In this document: in pieces, positions 36,764-46,444 of the stretch
Numbering within the stretch: position 1 is the first letter of the stretch
Layout: each line of letters opens with the position of its first letter
The notes under the pieces: model-generated
Database searches by the model: none
What the model saw: only the letters and a program-made list of their open reading frames with translations
Told to the model about the DNA's origin: nothing
From: JAGVSR01 sp963786675
GTDB lineage: Bacteria; Pseudomonadota; Alphaproteobacteria; Rhizobiales; Hyphomicrobiaceae
Length of the DNA stretch: 64,000 nt
Assembly (NCBI GenBank): GCA_963786675.1
Contig: CAWAZY010000002.1
Coordinates: 248,001 to 312,000 of the forward strand
Direction: 5' to 3'
Made by a program: the position numbers and the translations under genes

Positions 36764-38023
36764 ATGGCCGCATCGGCAGGCACGACGACCAAAGCAACCA
36801 GCGGCAAAGGTGCCGTCAATAAGGTCGTGCTCGCCTATTCGGGCGGCCTGGATACGTCCATCATCCTGAAATGGCTGCAGGAAACCTATGGCTGCGAGGT
36901 CGTTACCTTCACGGCCGACCTCGGCCAGGGCGAGGAACTCGAGCCGGCGCGCAAGAAGGCGCTGATGCTCGGCATCAAGCCGGAAAACATCTTCATCGAG
37001 GATCTGCGCGAGGAGTTCGTCCGCGACTACGTCTTCCCGATGTTCCGCGCCAATGCGGTCTACGAGGGCATCTACCTGCTCGGCACGTCGATCGCGCGGC
37101 CGCTGATCGCCAAAAAGCAGATCGAAATCGCGCGCAAGATGGGCGCGGATGCCGTCTGCCATGGCGCCACCGGCAAGGGCAACGATCAGGTCCGGTTCGA
37201 GCTCGGCTACTACGCACTGGAACCCGGCATCAAGATCATCGCGCCCTGGCGCGAGTGGGCATTCAAGAGCCGCGAGGACCTCATCGCCTTCGCCGAAACG
37301 CACCAGATTCCCGTTGCCAAGGACAAGCGCGGCGAGGCGCCGTTCTCGGTCGATGCCAACCTTCTGCACTCCTCCTCCGAAGGCAAGGTGCTGGAGGACC
37401 CGAACGAGGAACCGCCGCCCTATGTCTACATGCGCACCATCGCCCCCGAGGACGCGCCCGATCAGGCGACCGTCATCACCATCGGCTTCAAGAAGGGCGA
37501 TGCCGTTTCGCTCAACGGGAAGGCCCTGAGCCCCGCCGCCATGCTGGCCGCCTTGAACGATCTGGGCCGCGACAACGCCATCGGCCGCGTCGATCTGGTC
37601 GAGAACCGCTTCGTCGGTATGAAGTCGCGCGGCGTCTACGAAACGCCGGGCGGCACGATCCTGCTCGCCGCCCACCGCGCCATCGAGAGCCTGACGCTCG
37701 ACCGCGGTGCTGCGCACCTGAAGGACGAGCTGATGCCGCGCTACGCGGAGCTCATCTACAACGGCTTCTGGTTCTCGCCCGAGCGCGAGATGCTGCAGGC
37801 GGCCATCGACAAGAGCCAGGAGCACGTCGAAGGCGAAGTGCGGCTGAAGCTCTACAAGGGCAACGTCATCGTCATCGGCCGCCGGAGCGACAAATCGCTG
37901 TACTCGTCCACCCTCGTCACGTTCGAGGACGACCACGGCGCCTACGACCAGAAGGACGCCGAGGGCTTCATCCGCTTGAACGCGCTGCGCCTGCGGACGC
38001 TGGGCAAGCGCGACCGGGGGTGA
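36764..38023 (+). CDS. argG: Argininosuccinate synthase
   Basis: A 419-residue enzyme of arginine synthesis, joining citrulline and aspartate with ATP. The PP-loop A-Y-S-G-G-L-D-T-S is at residues 27-35; C-H-G-A-T-G-K-G-N-D-Q-V-R-F-E and S-R-G-V-Y-E-T-P-G-G follow at the expected spacings. The ATG at 36764 gives a short, nonconserved N-terminal extension before the PP-loop. Codon use looks strongly biased towards GC-ending codons, consistent with good expression. Confidence 0.96.
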   Translation: MAASAGTTTKATSGKGAVNKVVLAYSGGLDTSIILKWLQETYGCEVVTFTADLGQGEELEPARKKALMLGIKPENIFIEDLREEFVRDYVFPMFRANAVYEGIYLLGTSIARPLIAKKQIEIARKMGADAVCHGATGKGNDQVRFELGYYALEPGIKIIAPWREWAFKSREDLIAFAETHQIPVAKDKRGEAPFSVDANLLHSSSEGKVLEDPNEEPPPYVYMRTIAPEDAPDQATVITIGFKKGDAVSLNGKALSPAAMLAALNDLGRDNAIGRVDLVENRFVGMKSRGVYETPGGTILLAAHRAIESLTLDRGAAHLKDELMPRYAELIYNGFWFSPEREMLQAAIDKSQEHVEGEVRLKLYKGNVIVIGRRSDKSLYSSTLVTFEDDHGAYDQKDAEGFIRLNALRLRTLGKRDRG

Positions 38024-38235
38024 GGACGGCAGGGCGATCGCCGCTCGATTGACTTGACGCGTACATTCAAAATCGCCTGCGGTCCGAGGGGGCTGCGGGC
38101 GCTTTGTGTTCCGTGTCCAACTGTCGCCGGTGGGCCACAGGCAGGCGGGACAGTGCACCGGAGCGGGTCGAAAAGTCAGAACCTCTTCACCAACTGCGTG
38201 TAGAACAAAGATCGGTCCGGAGGGGTTCCGGGTTG

Positions 38236-39075
38236 ATGATCGCATTGATGGGCCTTGACGAATTCATGATCCGTTCGCTCCGCCTGCCCCTGATCGTACT
38301 TGCCGCGGCCGCTCTTGCGCAGCCGGCGGTCTCGGGGGGATTCGCAGAGGGTGACGCGGGGTCGTCCCTCAGCCTGCAGGCCGGGGGCATGGCCATGGTC
38401 GCGCCGAAATACGAGGGCGCGAAGGATTACGAAGTCATCGGCGTACCTTTCATCGCCCCGGCGGGCCTGGGCGAAACCGGCTTTGTGCAGTTTCGCGGGC
38501 CCGAAGATCTGCGCTTCCGCCTCTTGCAACAGTACGGCTTCGAGGCTGGACCGCTGGCCGGCTGGCGCTTCGAGCGCGAAGAAGACGATGCGCGCCGCCT
38601 GCGCGGGCTCGGCGACATCGATGGCGGAGTCGTGGTCGGCGGATACGTCGCCTACCGCGCCGGCGCCTTCCTTCCGTTCGTCTCGTACCATCATCAGGTG
38701 TCGGGCGACGACACGGGTGGCGTGATGCGCTTCGGCATCGAAGCCAAGGCGCCGATCTGGTCGGCCGTTTCCGTCACCGCCACACTCGGCTCCTCCTGGG
38801 CCGACGACGATTATATGGACGCCTACTTCTCCATCTCGGGCGCGCAGAGCGCGCGCTCGGCGGCAGGCCTCGGCGTCTACGATGCGGATGCGGGCATCAA
38901 GGACGTCTATGTCGGTCTGTCGACCGACGTGCCCTTGACCAGCGACTGGACCATGAAGCTCTCGGGCCGCTACGCGCGCCTCGTCGGCGATGCAGCCGAC
39001 AGCCCCATCGTCGAGAGCGAGGACCAGTTCTACGCCGGCGTCGGCCTGACCTACCGCTTCAGCCTGTCGCGCTGA
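38236..39075 (+). CDS. MipA/OmpV family outer-membrane protein
   Basis: A 279-residue protein. A signal peptide (starting at the second Met, 38266: M-I-R-S-L-R-L-P-L then a hydrophobic core ending near A-V-S) is followed by alternating hydrophobic/polar strands with A-P-K-Y-E-G near the mature N-terminus and a final beta strand F-Y-A-G-V-G-L-T-Y-R-F, typical of MipA/OmpV barrels. Role: outer-membrane scaffold or porin-like; not defined here. I list the ATG at 38236, but 38266 would give a cleaner signal peptide. The 212 bp before it show no gene. Confidence 0.85.
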   Translation: MIALMGLDEFMIRSLRLPLIVLAAAALAQPAVSGGFAEGDAGSSLSLQAGGMAMVAPKYEGAKDYEVIGVPFIAPAGLGETGFVQFRGPEDLRFRLLQQYGFEAGPLAGWRFEREEDDARRLRGLGDIDGGVVVGGYVAYRAGAFLPFVSYHHQVSGDDTGGVMRFGIEAKAPIWSAVSVTATLGSSWADDDYMDAYFSISGAQSARSAAGLGVYDADAGIKDVYVGLSTDVPLTSDWTMKLSGRYARLVGDAADSPIVESEDQFYAGVGLTYRFSLSR

Positions 39076-39096
39076 TCACGCCTTCCGGCTCCGCAA

Positions 39097-40170
39097 TCAG
39101 GGCAAGTAGCGCAACTGGCTGCCCCAGATCCGGTTGGCGTCGTTCATCATCGAGAAGTAGGCCTGCACCATCTGGCCGACCATTTGGCCGCCGCCGTCGA
39201 ATTCGCCGCCCTTCGCTCTTGTTCAGCGGCTCTTCGAACGCACGCAGCATATTGCAGCATCTGTTGCGGCTGGGGCTTGAAGGCATCGACGTCCTCCGGC
39301 TTGTCTCCGCTGAACGCATCCAAAGCCGCGACAGCCTCCGCATAGCGGTCGAGCGCTTCGTTGAATCGCTTGACGTCGATGCTGGTGTTCTCGGGCGGCA
39401 CCACGCCCGCCATGATCTCTTCGAACTTCTCGCCGGGCGTATCGGGTCCGATTTCCATTAGTCTGGCAGTCGAGCGTTTCCGCATCCATGGGCTGTGGCC
39501 TGTCGCGGGGGAATGTATCCATCACGCGGTTGAGCGTGTGCATGACATTGCCCACGTGCCACGATGCTTTGCGGCCTTCGCGCTTCTCAAGGTCCGCGAC
39601 TTCCTGCTGTTCGGCGTCTCGCACGAAGATGCGCAAGAGCGGCATCATGGCCTTGCGTTCAGCTAGGAAGCGCGTTGCGAGCGGCACCATCTGCTTGTGC
39701 AAGGCCTGACCCTCGGCAGCCTTGTCGGCTTCGGTAACCGCGCTGATCGTAATAGGCGACGCCTCGTTCATGACGGGGGCGAGGTCTTCATACGCAGGTC
39801 CATGTAGCGCACCATCACCGCATCGAGGTCCGGAGTTGAGGGTGCCGCACTGACACGGTCCGCGCATGCTTCCAGACAGGCCTGCGATGTCGTACAGCTC
39901 GTACATGCCATAGGAAATGTAGCGTTCCTTGCCGGTGGGTCCGGTCTTCATGTTCACCCAGCTCGCATAACGATCCCAGGAATCCACGGCCCGCTCGGTC
40001 ATCTTCGCGACCTCGATATAGAGGTTCGCCTTTTCAAGCGTGGCCCTGGCGTCTTGCGCTCGTGCATGCGATGCGATGAGCGGACCCGGCAGCGCACCGG
40101 CTGAACCGGCGATGGCGAGGATGAAGAAAACCCAGGTGCGTTTGGTCAATCCAATCCGAATTGCACGCAT
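39097..40170 (-). pseudogene. DUF3829-like secreted protein, with several frameshifts
   Basis: An exported helical protein of the YiiG/DUF3829 type. A signal peptide (T-W-V-F-F-I-L-A-I-A-G ending A-R-A-Q-D-A near residue 38) is followed by N-L-Y-I-E-V-A-K-M and W-D-R-Y-A-S-W-V-N segments. Breaks lie near 39835 and 39790 (compensating, restoring D-L-D-A-V-M-V-R-Y-M-D), near 39470, and near 39215; the true C-terminus reads M-V-Q-A-Y-F-S-M-M-N-D-A-N-R to a stop at 39097-39099. The rebuilt product has about 357 residues. Family assignment is moderate. Confidence 0.65.
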
Positions 40171-40348
40171 GTCCGAAACCCTCAAAAAGCAGGCCAAGCC
40201 GTACCCCGGCAAATGCTCCGAAGGCGGACGTACTCTAGGCCCAGCCTCGTCTGCCCGCGAGGGCCTGAAGCGGCATTCTTTCCGGAAATGCTAAATTTTG
40301 GGGGCCGGCCCATCGCTCCGATGCGGCGCGGCGATAGACGGAAGGGGC

Positions 40349-41587
40349 TTAACGCCGCTCTCCATCTTCCGGCTTGACGCCATAAGGCGCGACGAGAGCC
40401 CACACGTGGGCTGGCACCATATGCTTCATGCGGCGCGGTACCTGACGGCGCAGATGCAGAACGGTCTCGATCGCTTTCATCTCAACGCGGCTGCGCGCGA
40501 ACTCCAGTCCGCGCGGACCGATGCGCGGCATGAGCCAGCTGACGATGGGGCGCGCCCAATCGGGCATGCGGCGCAGCGGAAGACCGCCCGCCGCCCGCTC
40601 CGTGTTGGCAAGAAAGCCGGTCACCGCACCCTTGCGGCGGCCAGCGCTGCCGGGTTCGGAGAGCTGAACCTCGTCGCCAAGCAGATCGAGCATGGCCTCG
40701 CCCTTCTCGTTGCGCACGATCAGCCATTGCTGACCTTCACCGCCCATGTAGCCGACGGTGATATCGGCCAGCGTGTTCGTGTAGTCGACGCAGGTGCGGC
40801 AGGTGAGCGGAAAGAAGTCGGAGGGCAGTTGCGATATCGGCAGCGACAGAAATGGTATTTCCCGTCTGCGGCCATCGCGGAAGCGCAGCTCAACGTGATA
40901 GTCCGCGCGGAATTCCAGGTAGGTGATGCTGCCGGGATCTTCATCAAGCAGCGCCAGGAACTTGTGAAAGTTCTCCGTCGTCGTGTTGTCCGAGCAGGGC
41001 GTGCCGACGACCAGGATTTTTTCAAAGCCCAATTCGCGCTCCAGCGCCCGCAGCGCATAGACCTGACAAGGAATGCCGATGATGGCGATGCGCTTGAAAC
41101 CCTGCGCGCGCGCTGGCTCCAGAAGTGCCAAAAGCGGCGCGTAGCCCATGCGCATACCCCGGCATTGCGCCATGCCTTCCGCCTTGGTGACAAGCACGGG
41201 TAGCGGCCGCCACACATCGTCGGGATCGGGGGCCATGGTGAGTACAGCGTCCACCGTTCCGGTTTCCAACAGCCGCTCGCCCAGCCGCGTGGCGATGCCG
41301 GTCCACTGGGCACCGGGTCTTGGCGGCACGAGGGCGGCGCGGACCATGCGCCGGAACGGCCCGAAGAATTTTTCGTCCGTGCGGTCTGGATCGCGCACCC
41401 GTCCATGGACTTGCGCTTCCAGACGCGGATAGTCGGGCTTGATGAACTGGCACGCTCGCCCGCATCGCTTTGCGTCTTGCGTACGCGAGATACCGCAATC
41501 GGTGCATAGGTCGCGCGGCGCGGGTTCGGCCAAAGGTGGCGCGATAACCGTGGTCCGGACTTCAAACGTCGTCACCGGATCGGTCAT
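40349..41587 (-). CDS. FrhB/BciB-family iron-sulfur flavoprotein (divinyl chlorophyllide reductase-like)
   Basis: A 412-residue protein of the coenzyme F420 hydrogenase/dehydrogenase beta-subunit family. The N-terminus has L-C-T-D-C-G at residue 27, then C-G-R-A-C, as in BciB and plant HCAR. Next come E-A-Q-V-H-G-R-x-R, G-A-Q-W-T-G-I, I-G-I-P-C-Q-V-Y-A-L-R, V-G-T-P-C-S-D-N-T and C-R-T-C-V-D-Y-T-N-T-L-A-D-I-T-V-G-Y-M-G. These blocks match BciB (8-vinyl reductase of bacteriochlorophyll synthesis) more closely than archaeal FrhB. No photosynthesis genes are in the window, so a different reductase role in a non-phototroph is equally possible. It lies 65 bp after the exosortase operon. Confidence 0.75.
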   Translation of the reverse strand: MTDPVTTFEVRTTVIAPPLAEPAPRDLCTDCGISRTQDAKRCGRACQFIKPDYPRLEAQVHGRVRDPDRTDEKFFGPFRRMVRAALVPPRPGAQWTGIATRLGERLLETGTVDAVLTMAPDPDDVWRPLPVLVTKAEGMAQCRGMRMGYAPLLALLEPARAQGFKRIAIIGIPCQVYALRALERELGFEKILVVGTPCSDNTTTENFHKFLALLDEDPGSITYLEFRADYHVELRFRDGRRREIPFLSLPISQLPSDFFPLTCRTCVDYTNTLADITVGYMGGEGQQWLIVRNEKGEAMLDLLGDEVQLSEPGSAGRRKGAVTGFLANTERAAGGLPLRRMPDWARPIVSWLMPRIGPRGLEFARSRVEMKAIETVLHLRRQVPRRMKHMVPAHVWALVAPYGVKPEDGERR

Positions 41588-41652
41588 GGGAAGCGCCGCC
41601 TTCGACAAATGATCTTGACGCCGCCGACTGTAACGAGCGATTTCGCTTCTGC

Positions 41653-42198
41653 CTACCTCGGTGCTGACGAATCCGGCTCTGAGCTTCGCTCCGCCACGAC
41701 GCGCGACCACCAGGGCCCCGAGGACTGGCCAAACAGCGCCTGCCAGTACCACGCCGAAACATCCGGCCAGGTGTGCCCCCGGCCGTCGGTAATTGCCTCG
41801 CAAACCTCGTAGCTTTCTGCGCCCTTTGCTGCGCGGAAGCAGCCCATCATCTCACCTTGCGCATCCCGCCTCAGCGGCCGGGGCTCAACCGCGTAGCCAA
41901 GTCCGCGATAGCAATCGCTGGCCGGATGCAGGCGGCGGGTTTCCACCGTCACATAGCGCAGCACGATCTCGCGCTGCCCGTCGCTGAACCGCCCAATGCG
42001 GCCCGGAAAACCGTCAGCAAACGCGACTTCCCGCGGTGTCATAGGCAACGGCGTTAAGGCCCTTCCCTCATACGTTGCGGGCCAACCGGGAAAGGCCTTC
42101 GCAGACGTGATGGCCGGCGCGGCATCCGGCACGAAAGGCACCAAGGCCGACGCCAGGACCGATGCCAGAAAGAGAACCGTGGAGGATGACGCCTTCAT
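41653..42198 (-). CDS. EpsI-like exosortase-associated protein
   Basis: A 181-residue protein with an N-terminal signal sequence or anchor (M-K-A-S-S-S-T-V-L-F-L-A-S-V-L-A). Its core has L-R-Y-V-T-V-E, then H-P-A-S-D-C-Y-R-G-L-G-Y near residue 95, the hallmark of EpsI-type proteins encoded with exosortases, and a W-Y-W-Q-A-L-F segment. The start overlaps the exosortase stop as ATGA. Role: unknown partner of protein sorting and envelope polysaccharide systems, on the outer face of the inner membrane. Confidence 0.82.
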   Translation of the reverse strand: MKASSSTVLFLASVLASALVPFVPDAAPAITSAKAFPGWPATYEGRALTPLPMTPREVAFADGFPGRIGRFSDGQREIVLRYVTVETRRLHPASDCYRGLGYAVEPRPLRRDAQGEMMGCFRAAKGAESYEVCEAITDGRGHTWPDVSAWYWQALFGQSSGPWWSRVVAERSSEPDSSAPR

Positions 42199-43013
42199 GG
42201 GACTACGCCTCGCGGACCGGCAATCGCGGGCCAGCGCAACAGACCGAGGAGGGCCACCGACGTCACAGCAAATGCCACCAGTCCAACCCCCTCGTGCAGC
42301 CACGCGGGTTGCTCCGCTCCCAGCACTGTTTCGGCAAACAGCAGGCTCGAAACCCGAAGCACGTTGCAGACGATGGCGACGGCGATCGTCAACACCAGTG
42401 CGGCACCTAAACGGATGACATCCAACCGCTGTATGAGACCGGCCATGAGCGTCACGAGCACCAGCGCCCACAGCATGCTGACCCCGCTGCAGGGCGCATC
42501 AAACTGGATGGTCTCGCCGCCGATCACCACAAACGTGCCCTCACGCGAGATCGGCACGCCTTGCACGCTCAAGAGCGCCACCGTCAGCTGGGCAGAAATC
42601 AGACGCATGGGATAGCCAAGCACGAATTGCAGCGAGGGCACGACAGGCATCGCAAGTGCGACAAGGCCCCAGAAAGCCGGCGGCGGACTGAGACCCGTCG
42701 CGCTGCGGTACAAGGCATAAAGCAACACGGTCGCGGCCAGGGCAGCGGCTAGGATGGCAGGCGCCCACAGGATGGCGGCAGCATGCGCCGCCAGAAGTAG
42801 CGTCACGAGTGACAATGGTACGGGCGCCAACGGAATGGCCGACAAGCGGCGCGCGGTTCTCAGCCGTGGCAGCGCCAGGAGGCAAAGAAGCCCAACGGTC
42901 AGCACGAGCGATAGGGCTTCCTCGGGCGCGGCCGCGTACCGGTGTGCCAGCCAGCGCCAACTGTCCCAGGCCGCCATGGCAATGACGGCTACGCAGACGA
43001 CGGGCGGGATCAT
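42195..43013 (-). CDS. xrtT: Exosortase (probably the single-target XrtT type)
   Basis: A 272-residue polytopic membrane protein with about eight helices. The transpeptidase triad is visible: Cys175 in D-A-P-C-S-G, Arg220 in N-V-L-R and His240 in L-H-E-G-V-G. Exosortases cut PEP-CTERM tails at the inner membrane for export and attachment. The start overlaps the stop of the VIT/PEP-CTERM gene and the stop overlaps the EpsI-like start, both as ATGA. This tight pairing with one large VIT-domain target is, as I recall the family, the XrtT arrangement; the subtype is inferred from context. Confidence 0.88.
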   Translation of the reverse strand: MIPPVVCVAVIAMAAWDSWRWLAHRYAAAPEEALSLVLTVGLLCLLALPRLRTARRLSAIPLAPVPLSLVTLLLAAHAAAILWAPAILAAALAATVLLYALYRSATGLSPPPAFWGLVALAMPVVPSLQFVLGYPMRLISAQLTVALLSVQGVPISREGTFVVIGGETIQFDAPCSGVSMLWALVLVTLMAGLIQRLDVIRLGAALVLTIAVAIVCNVLRVSSLLFAETVLGAEQPAWLHEGVGLVAFAVTSVALLGLLRWPAIAGPRGVVP

Positions 43014-45512
43014 GCGAACGCTCCTTCCGCGCGGGCCCGTTGCCGCCAGAGATGCAGCAGGGCCAGCGCGGCCAGGATCATCAGCGCCCATTCATGCGGC
43101 TCGGGCACCGTCGGCACGGAGCCTTGGGCCGCCGGCTGGAGACCATTGGCCTCAAACTGCGCCTGCGTTTCCAGCACCACCGCGCCGCTGACCGGCGTGA
43201 CCAGACGCAGGTCACTGGCAAGCTTGACGGCGCTGGCGCGATGGACGCCGCTATCTTTCCGCATGGTCCGGAGAACATCGTCGCGAGCCCACAGCCGGAC
43301 AATGTGCGGAGATCCCTTGGCAACGCTCACCGGTGTCGCCTTATCCGACAGTGTCCGGCTTACGATCAGTTGCGATGCACCGCCTGCGTTGGCCATCAAA
43401 TAGCCGGTCAGATCGCGCGTCGTGTTTCCATGGCTCGGGACCATCCGCGCGCCCCACGCCCAGGGCTCATCCGGCAGAAGATCGTTGGGACCTGGCTCGA
43501 CAGCCAGCAGATCGAGTGCCACCGGTGCATCGAGCCGCGCAGCCGCCTGCTCCAGGATCGTACCCGATGCCGCAAATCGGACGGGCTGCGGTCCATGAAC
43601 CCAGAGAATTCTTGTGTTCGGCATTTCCCCCGCGCGCTTCAGAGCTTCCGCCAAGGCCGGTGCATTGTCCTCGCCGCCCGCGAACGCGTGACCCGCGATG
43701 GCCGCCTTGACCGCGGCACGATGCGCCGCCGTCCATGGCGCCTGGGCCACCTGTAGCAGGGGCTCGGCGGCGATGATCAGGCCAACCCGCGCATCTTCCG
43801 GCAAGGCATCCAGCGCGGCTATTACGCCCGCCGCATGCGGGGCCATGCGCAGGGACCCATCGAGCACAAGCAACAGCCCTCTGTCCGGCTGCGCGGGTGC
43901 TTCCTGGATTTCCTGCACGATCATGGGCGCGCCATCGAGGTGCGCCACCGCACGGGTAAATGGCTTGGGGCTAGCCACCTGAAAAAGTGGTCGCGCAACG
44001 GCCAACTCGTGATCCGAAAGCGATCCCTCGACCCGGAAGTTTCCTCCGGCAGTGCCGGTGCCGCGCAAGTGCTCACTGTCAGCGGTCAGCATCGCCTTGG
44101 CCTCGATCCAAACGGCATGCGCCATGTCAGCGGGCATATCGAAGTTGCGATCGACGATGGCCGGGAGGACGAAGCGCGCGCGTCCGGTGTCATCGGGCTC
44201 CAGCGGCAGCGTGATGCCCAGCTTCATTTTCAATGATCCGCCGCGCGGCACGGGGAAGGCCTGCGCCAGCACCCGGTCCGCGCCCTTGGTCGTGACCAGC
44301 AGCGGATCGCGCCGCTGGCGGACGGCGACCTGTTCGTAGGCTCGCCGCACCTCGCCCCGGCCGCCATAGGCCGCTTCGCGCTCTTCGCCGTTGACCCACA
44401 GCGTCGCGCGTGACACGACGGCGCCCGGCGGCAATGCCACCGTCATGCGTGCCTCCTGATCGCGCACCGATGTGTTGCGAAATTCGACGATCCACTCGAC
44501 GTAGCCCACCAGATCGCGGCCGTTGACGGAACCATCCAGCCGGGACGTGACCAGCGACAGTCCTTTGACGCGGGCGCCGACATCCGTGCCGCCCAGGTCG
44601 CCATCGAACTCGAATTGGTCGAACATGGCCCACTGCCGGCCCGTATGCGGCGGCGGGAATGCATTAAAGGGCCTCCCGTAGGCGCGATAAAAGACTTCAC
44701 GGACCTGGGCCGGCGTCGTGATGCCGCCAACGCCGTTGTCATCGAACAACCGGCTTGCGCCCAGGCCGAACATCAGCGAGAGCGGGCCGCCCGTTCGACC
44801 ACCCGTATCGTAGGCGAGGCGCAACAACACGTCCTGGTCGCCGAAATTCCGGATCAGTCCGATGCCAGTCTGGCGCGTGCCGGCATCGTCGCTCAGGGCC
44901 TTCTGCAGCCCGACGCGGGTCGCAACCTGCGGCACGTCGAGTGCGATCAGCGCGACAAGGCCGGCTGCCGCACCAAAAGCAAGCCCGCCCTTCGAAGCGG
45001 CTTGCACGGCATTCAGCTTGGCCCGCAGACGCAACGTCGTGAGAAATCCGGTGAGCGGCCCGAGCGGCAGCAGACCCAAGCCATAAAAAACAATCGCCAC
45101 CACCGCGATGGGCAGTAAGGGAAGAAACAGCAACGCATAAAAACCCGACACGGCAAGGCTGACCCCGAACACCACCTCGAGGGCACGCCGGTGCCTCTGT
45201 GACCCTTGCCGCAACATCCACAGGCCCGGCGACGTTGGCCAGCCGGGACCATCGCGACGAGCGCGCGCATGCCACAGCGGTGGGGATGGGATCGAAGAAG
45301 GATTGGGCGCACATGCCGGTGGCCGCCTCGATCACGATGACGGCCGCGGGCAGGATGACACCCAACAGGAACAGAGCGGCATCGCCGCTGCGCCACGTTC
45401 CGGGCTCATGCGGCGTGCGATTCTCCTTGCCGCCCGGGGGACGCGGAACCCATTCGATGACTGGGGGCTGCAAGGCAGTATCAGAACCGTCCGTTCGCTT
45501 ACGCTCGCTCAT
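43010..45512 (-). pseudogene. VIT-domain protein with C-terminal PEP-CTERM tail (exosortase target), frameshifted near its 5' end
   Basis: A large membrane-anchored protein. The first part (start 45512, M-S-E-R-K-R) contains one membrane helix and F-F-D-P-I-P-T; the rest follows in another frame after slips between about 45290 and 45230. The long 3' frame has two more membrane segments, then a VIT domain (E-F-R-N-T-S and A-Y-E-Q-V-A-V-R-Q-R-R-D-P region, about 44470-44200), and a C-terminal half resembling a von Willebrand-type fold. The extreme C-terminus is V-P-E-P-H-E-W-A-L-M-I-L-A-A-L-A followed by R-Q-R-A-R-A: the PEP-CTERM motif, hydrophobic helix and basic end recognised by exosortases. 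Confidence 0.85.
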
Positions 45513-45681
45513 CGCCAAATCTCCAGGGGGCTGGGAATGGCGAGAAGTGTGCGTGCGAACCCGGTTCGGCGTCGCTGGGCAGCCTTAGCCGGTCATTGCC
45601 AGTAAGGGCGGGAACACGGCGGATTTGTCCGGTGCTGTGCGCATCACGCCGGGATCGCCCGGCGCCTATGCCCCGGCTTGA

Positions 45682-46218
45682 TCAAGCGCGGGGGCGGGAC
45701 GTGTAAACGGGCTCGACGCGCGTCGAGACCTTGGCCTTTTCAATTTGGACGTCACGTTCCAAAGCCGCATAGGCGACGTTGATCCGCGCCGCCATGGCGG
45801 CGAGATAATCGCGCACCTCAGCGGGTAATTCGACACTCTGATAGCGGTCGGGATGGTAGGTCTTGGAGAGCCTCAGATAGGCCTGCCGGATCTCATCGAA
45901 CGGCGCGGCGTGCGCCACGCCCAGCACCTGATGCGGATCGAAGGCGGCGCTGTCCCGGCGGCGCGCATCCAGCTGCCCTGCCTGCGGCACGGCGACAAGC
46001 CTGACGCTGCGGATGGCCGACTTGGACAAGAACTGGCGTGGACCTTCGTAGCCTTCGAATTCGAGAAACTGCGACGGGCCGTTGAGAACGTCGGCGAAAG
46101 CCCGCGCGGCGGTAAAGATGAAGCGGCCCTTCAGGACCGTGCCGTTCGCGTCCTCGACCTCGGCCGGGACACTGGCCACATGCTGAACGCCCGTATCGAC
46201 CTTATTCCGCTCAAACAT
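45682..46218 (-). CDS. DnaJ-domain protein
   Basis: A 178-residue protein. The N-terminal ~85 residues form a small beta-rich domain with G-R-F-I-F-T-A and L-E-F-E-G-Y-E-G-P-R-Q-F-L-S-K, and a C-terminal J domain (about residues 88-155) has V-L-G-V, I-R-Q-A-Y-L-R-L-S-K and the H-P-D-R motif near residue 120. J domains stimulate DnaK-type ATPases; the N-terminal domain probably binds the client or membrane. The ATG at 46218 fits better than the earlier in-frame ATG. The 169 bp after the VIT gene start region hold no gene. Confidence 0.85.
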   Translation of the reverse strand: MFERNKVDTGVQHVASVPAEVEDANGTVLKGRFIFTAARAFADVLNGPSQFLEFEGYEGPRQFLSKSAIRSVRLVAVPQAGQLDARRRDSAAFDPHQVLGVAHAAPFDEIRQAYLRLSKTYHPDRYQSVELPAEVRDYLAAMAARINVAYAALERDVQIEKAKVSTRVEPVYTSRPRA

Positions 46219-46332
46219 CGCCCTGCCCCGGATCACGCCTGTTCCACAACGGGACGTGCGCCGTCCCTCACCGGACCAATCGCAAGAGCTGTGCTAGGGC
46301 GCGGGGGGGCAAGCGGCTGCCCCTCACCCTAA

Positions 46333-46360
46333 CCCTCTCCCCGCAAGAGCGGGGAGAGGG
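46333..46360. repeat. REP-like palindromic element
   Basis: CCCTCTCCCCGC (46333-46344) and GCGGGGAGAGGG (46349-46360) pair perfectly around the loop AAGA. The preceding CCCTCACCCTAA belongs to the same widespread intergenic element type. It lies between the J-domain gene and yifB, next to a G run, and may act as a transcript-end hairpin. Confidence 0.8.
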
Positions 46361-46444
46361 GACTTGCACCGGAAGTGCGGGGAAGTTTGCCGCTCTGCGC
46401 GCGATACGTGACCCCGCCCCTTCGCCTACACCCGACCCCACTCA

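Noticed and set aside
36674..38245. 523-codon minus-strand frame opposite argG
   Set aside because: Antisense shadow of argG with no recognisable motif.
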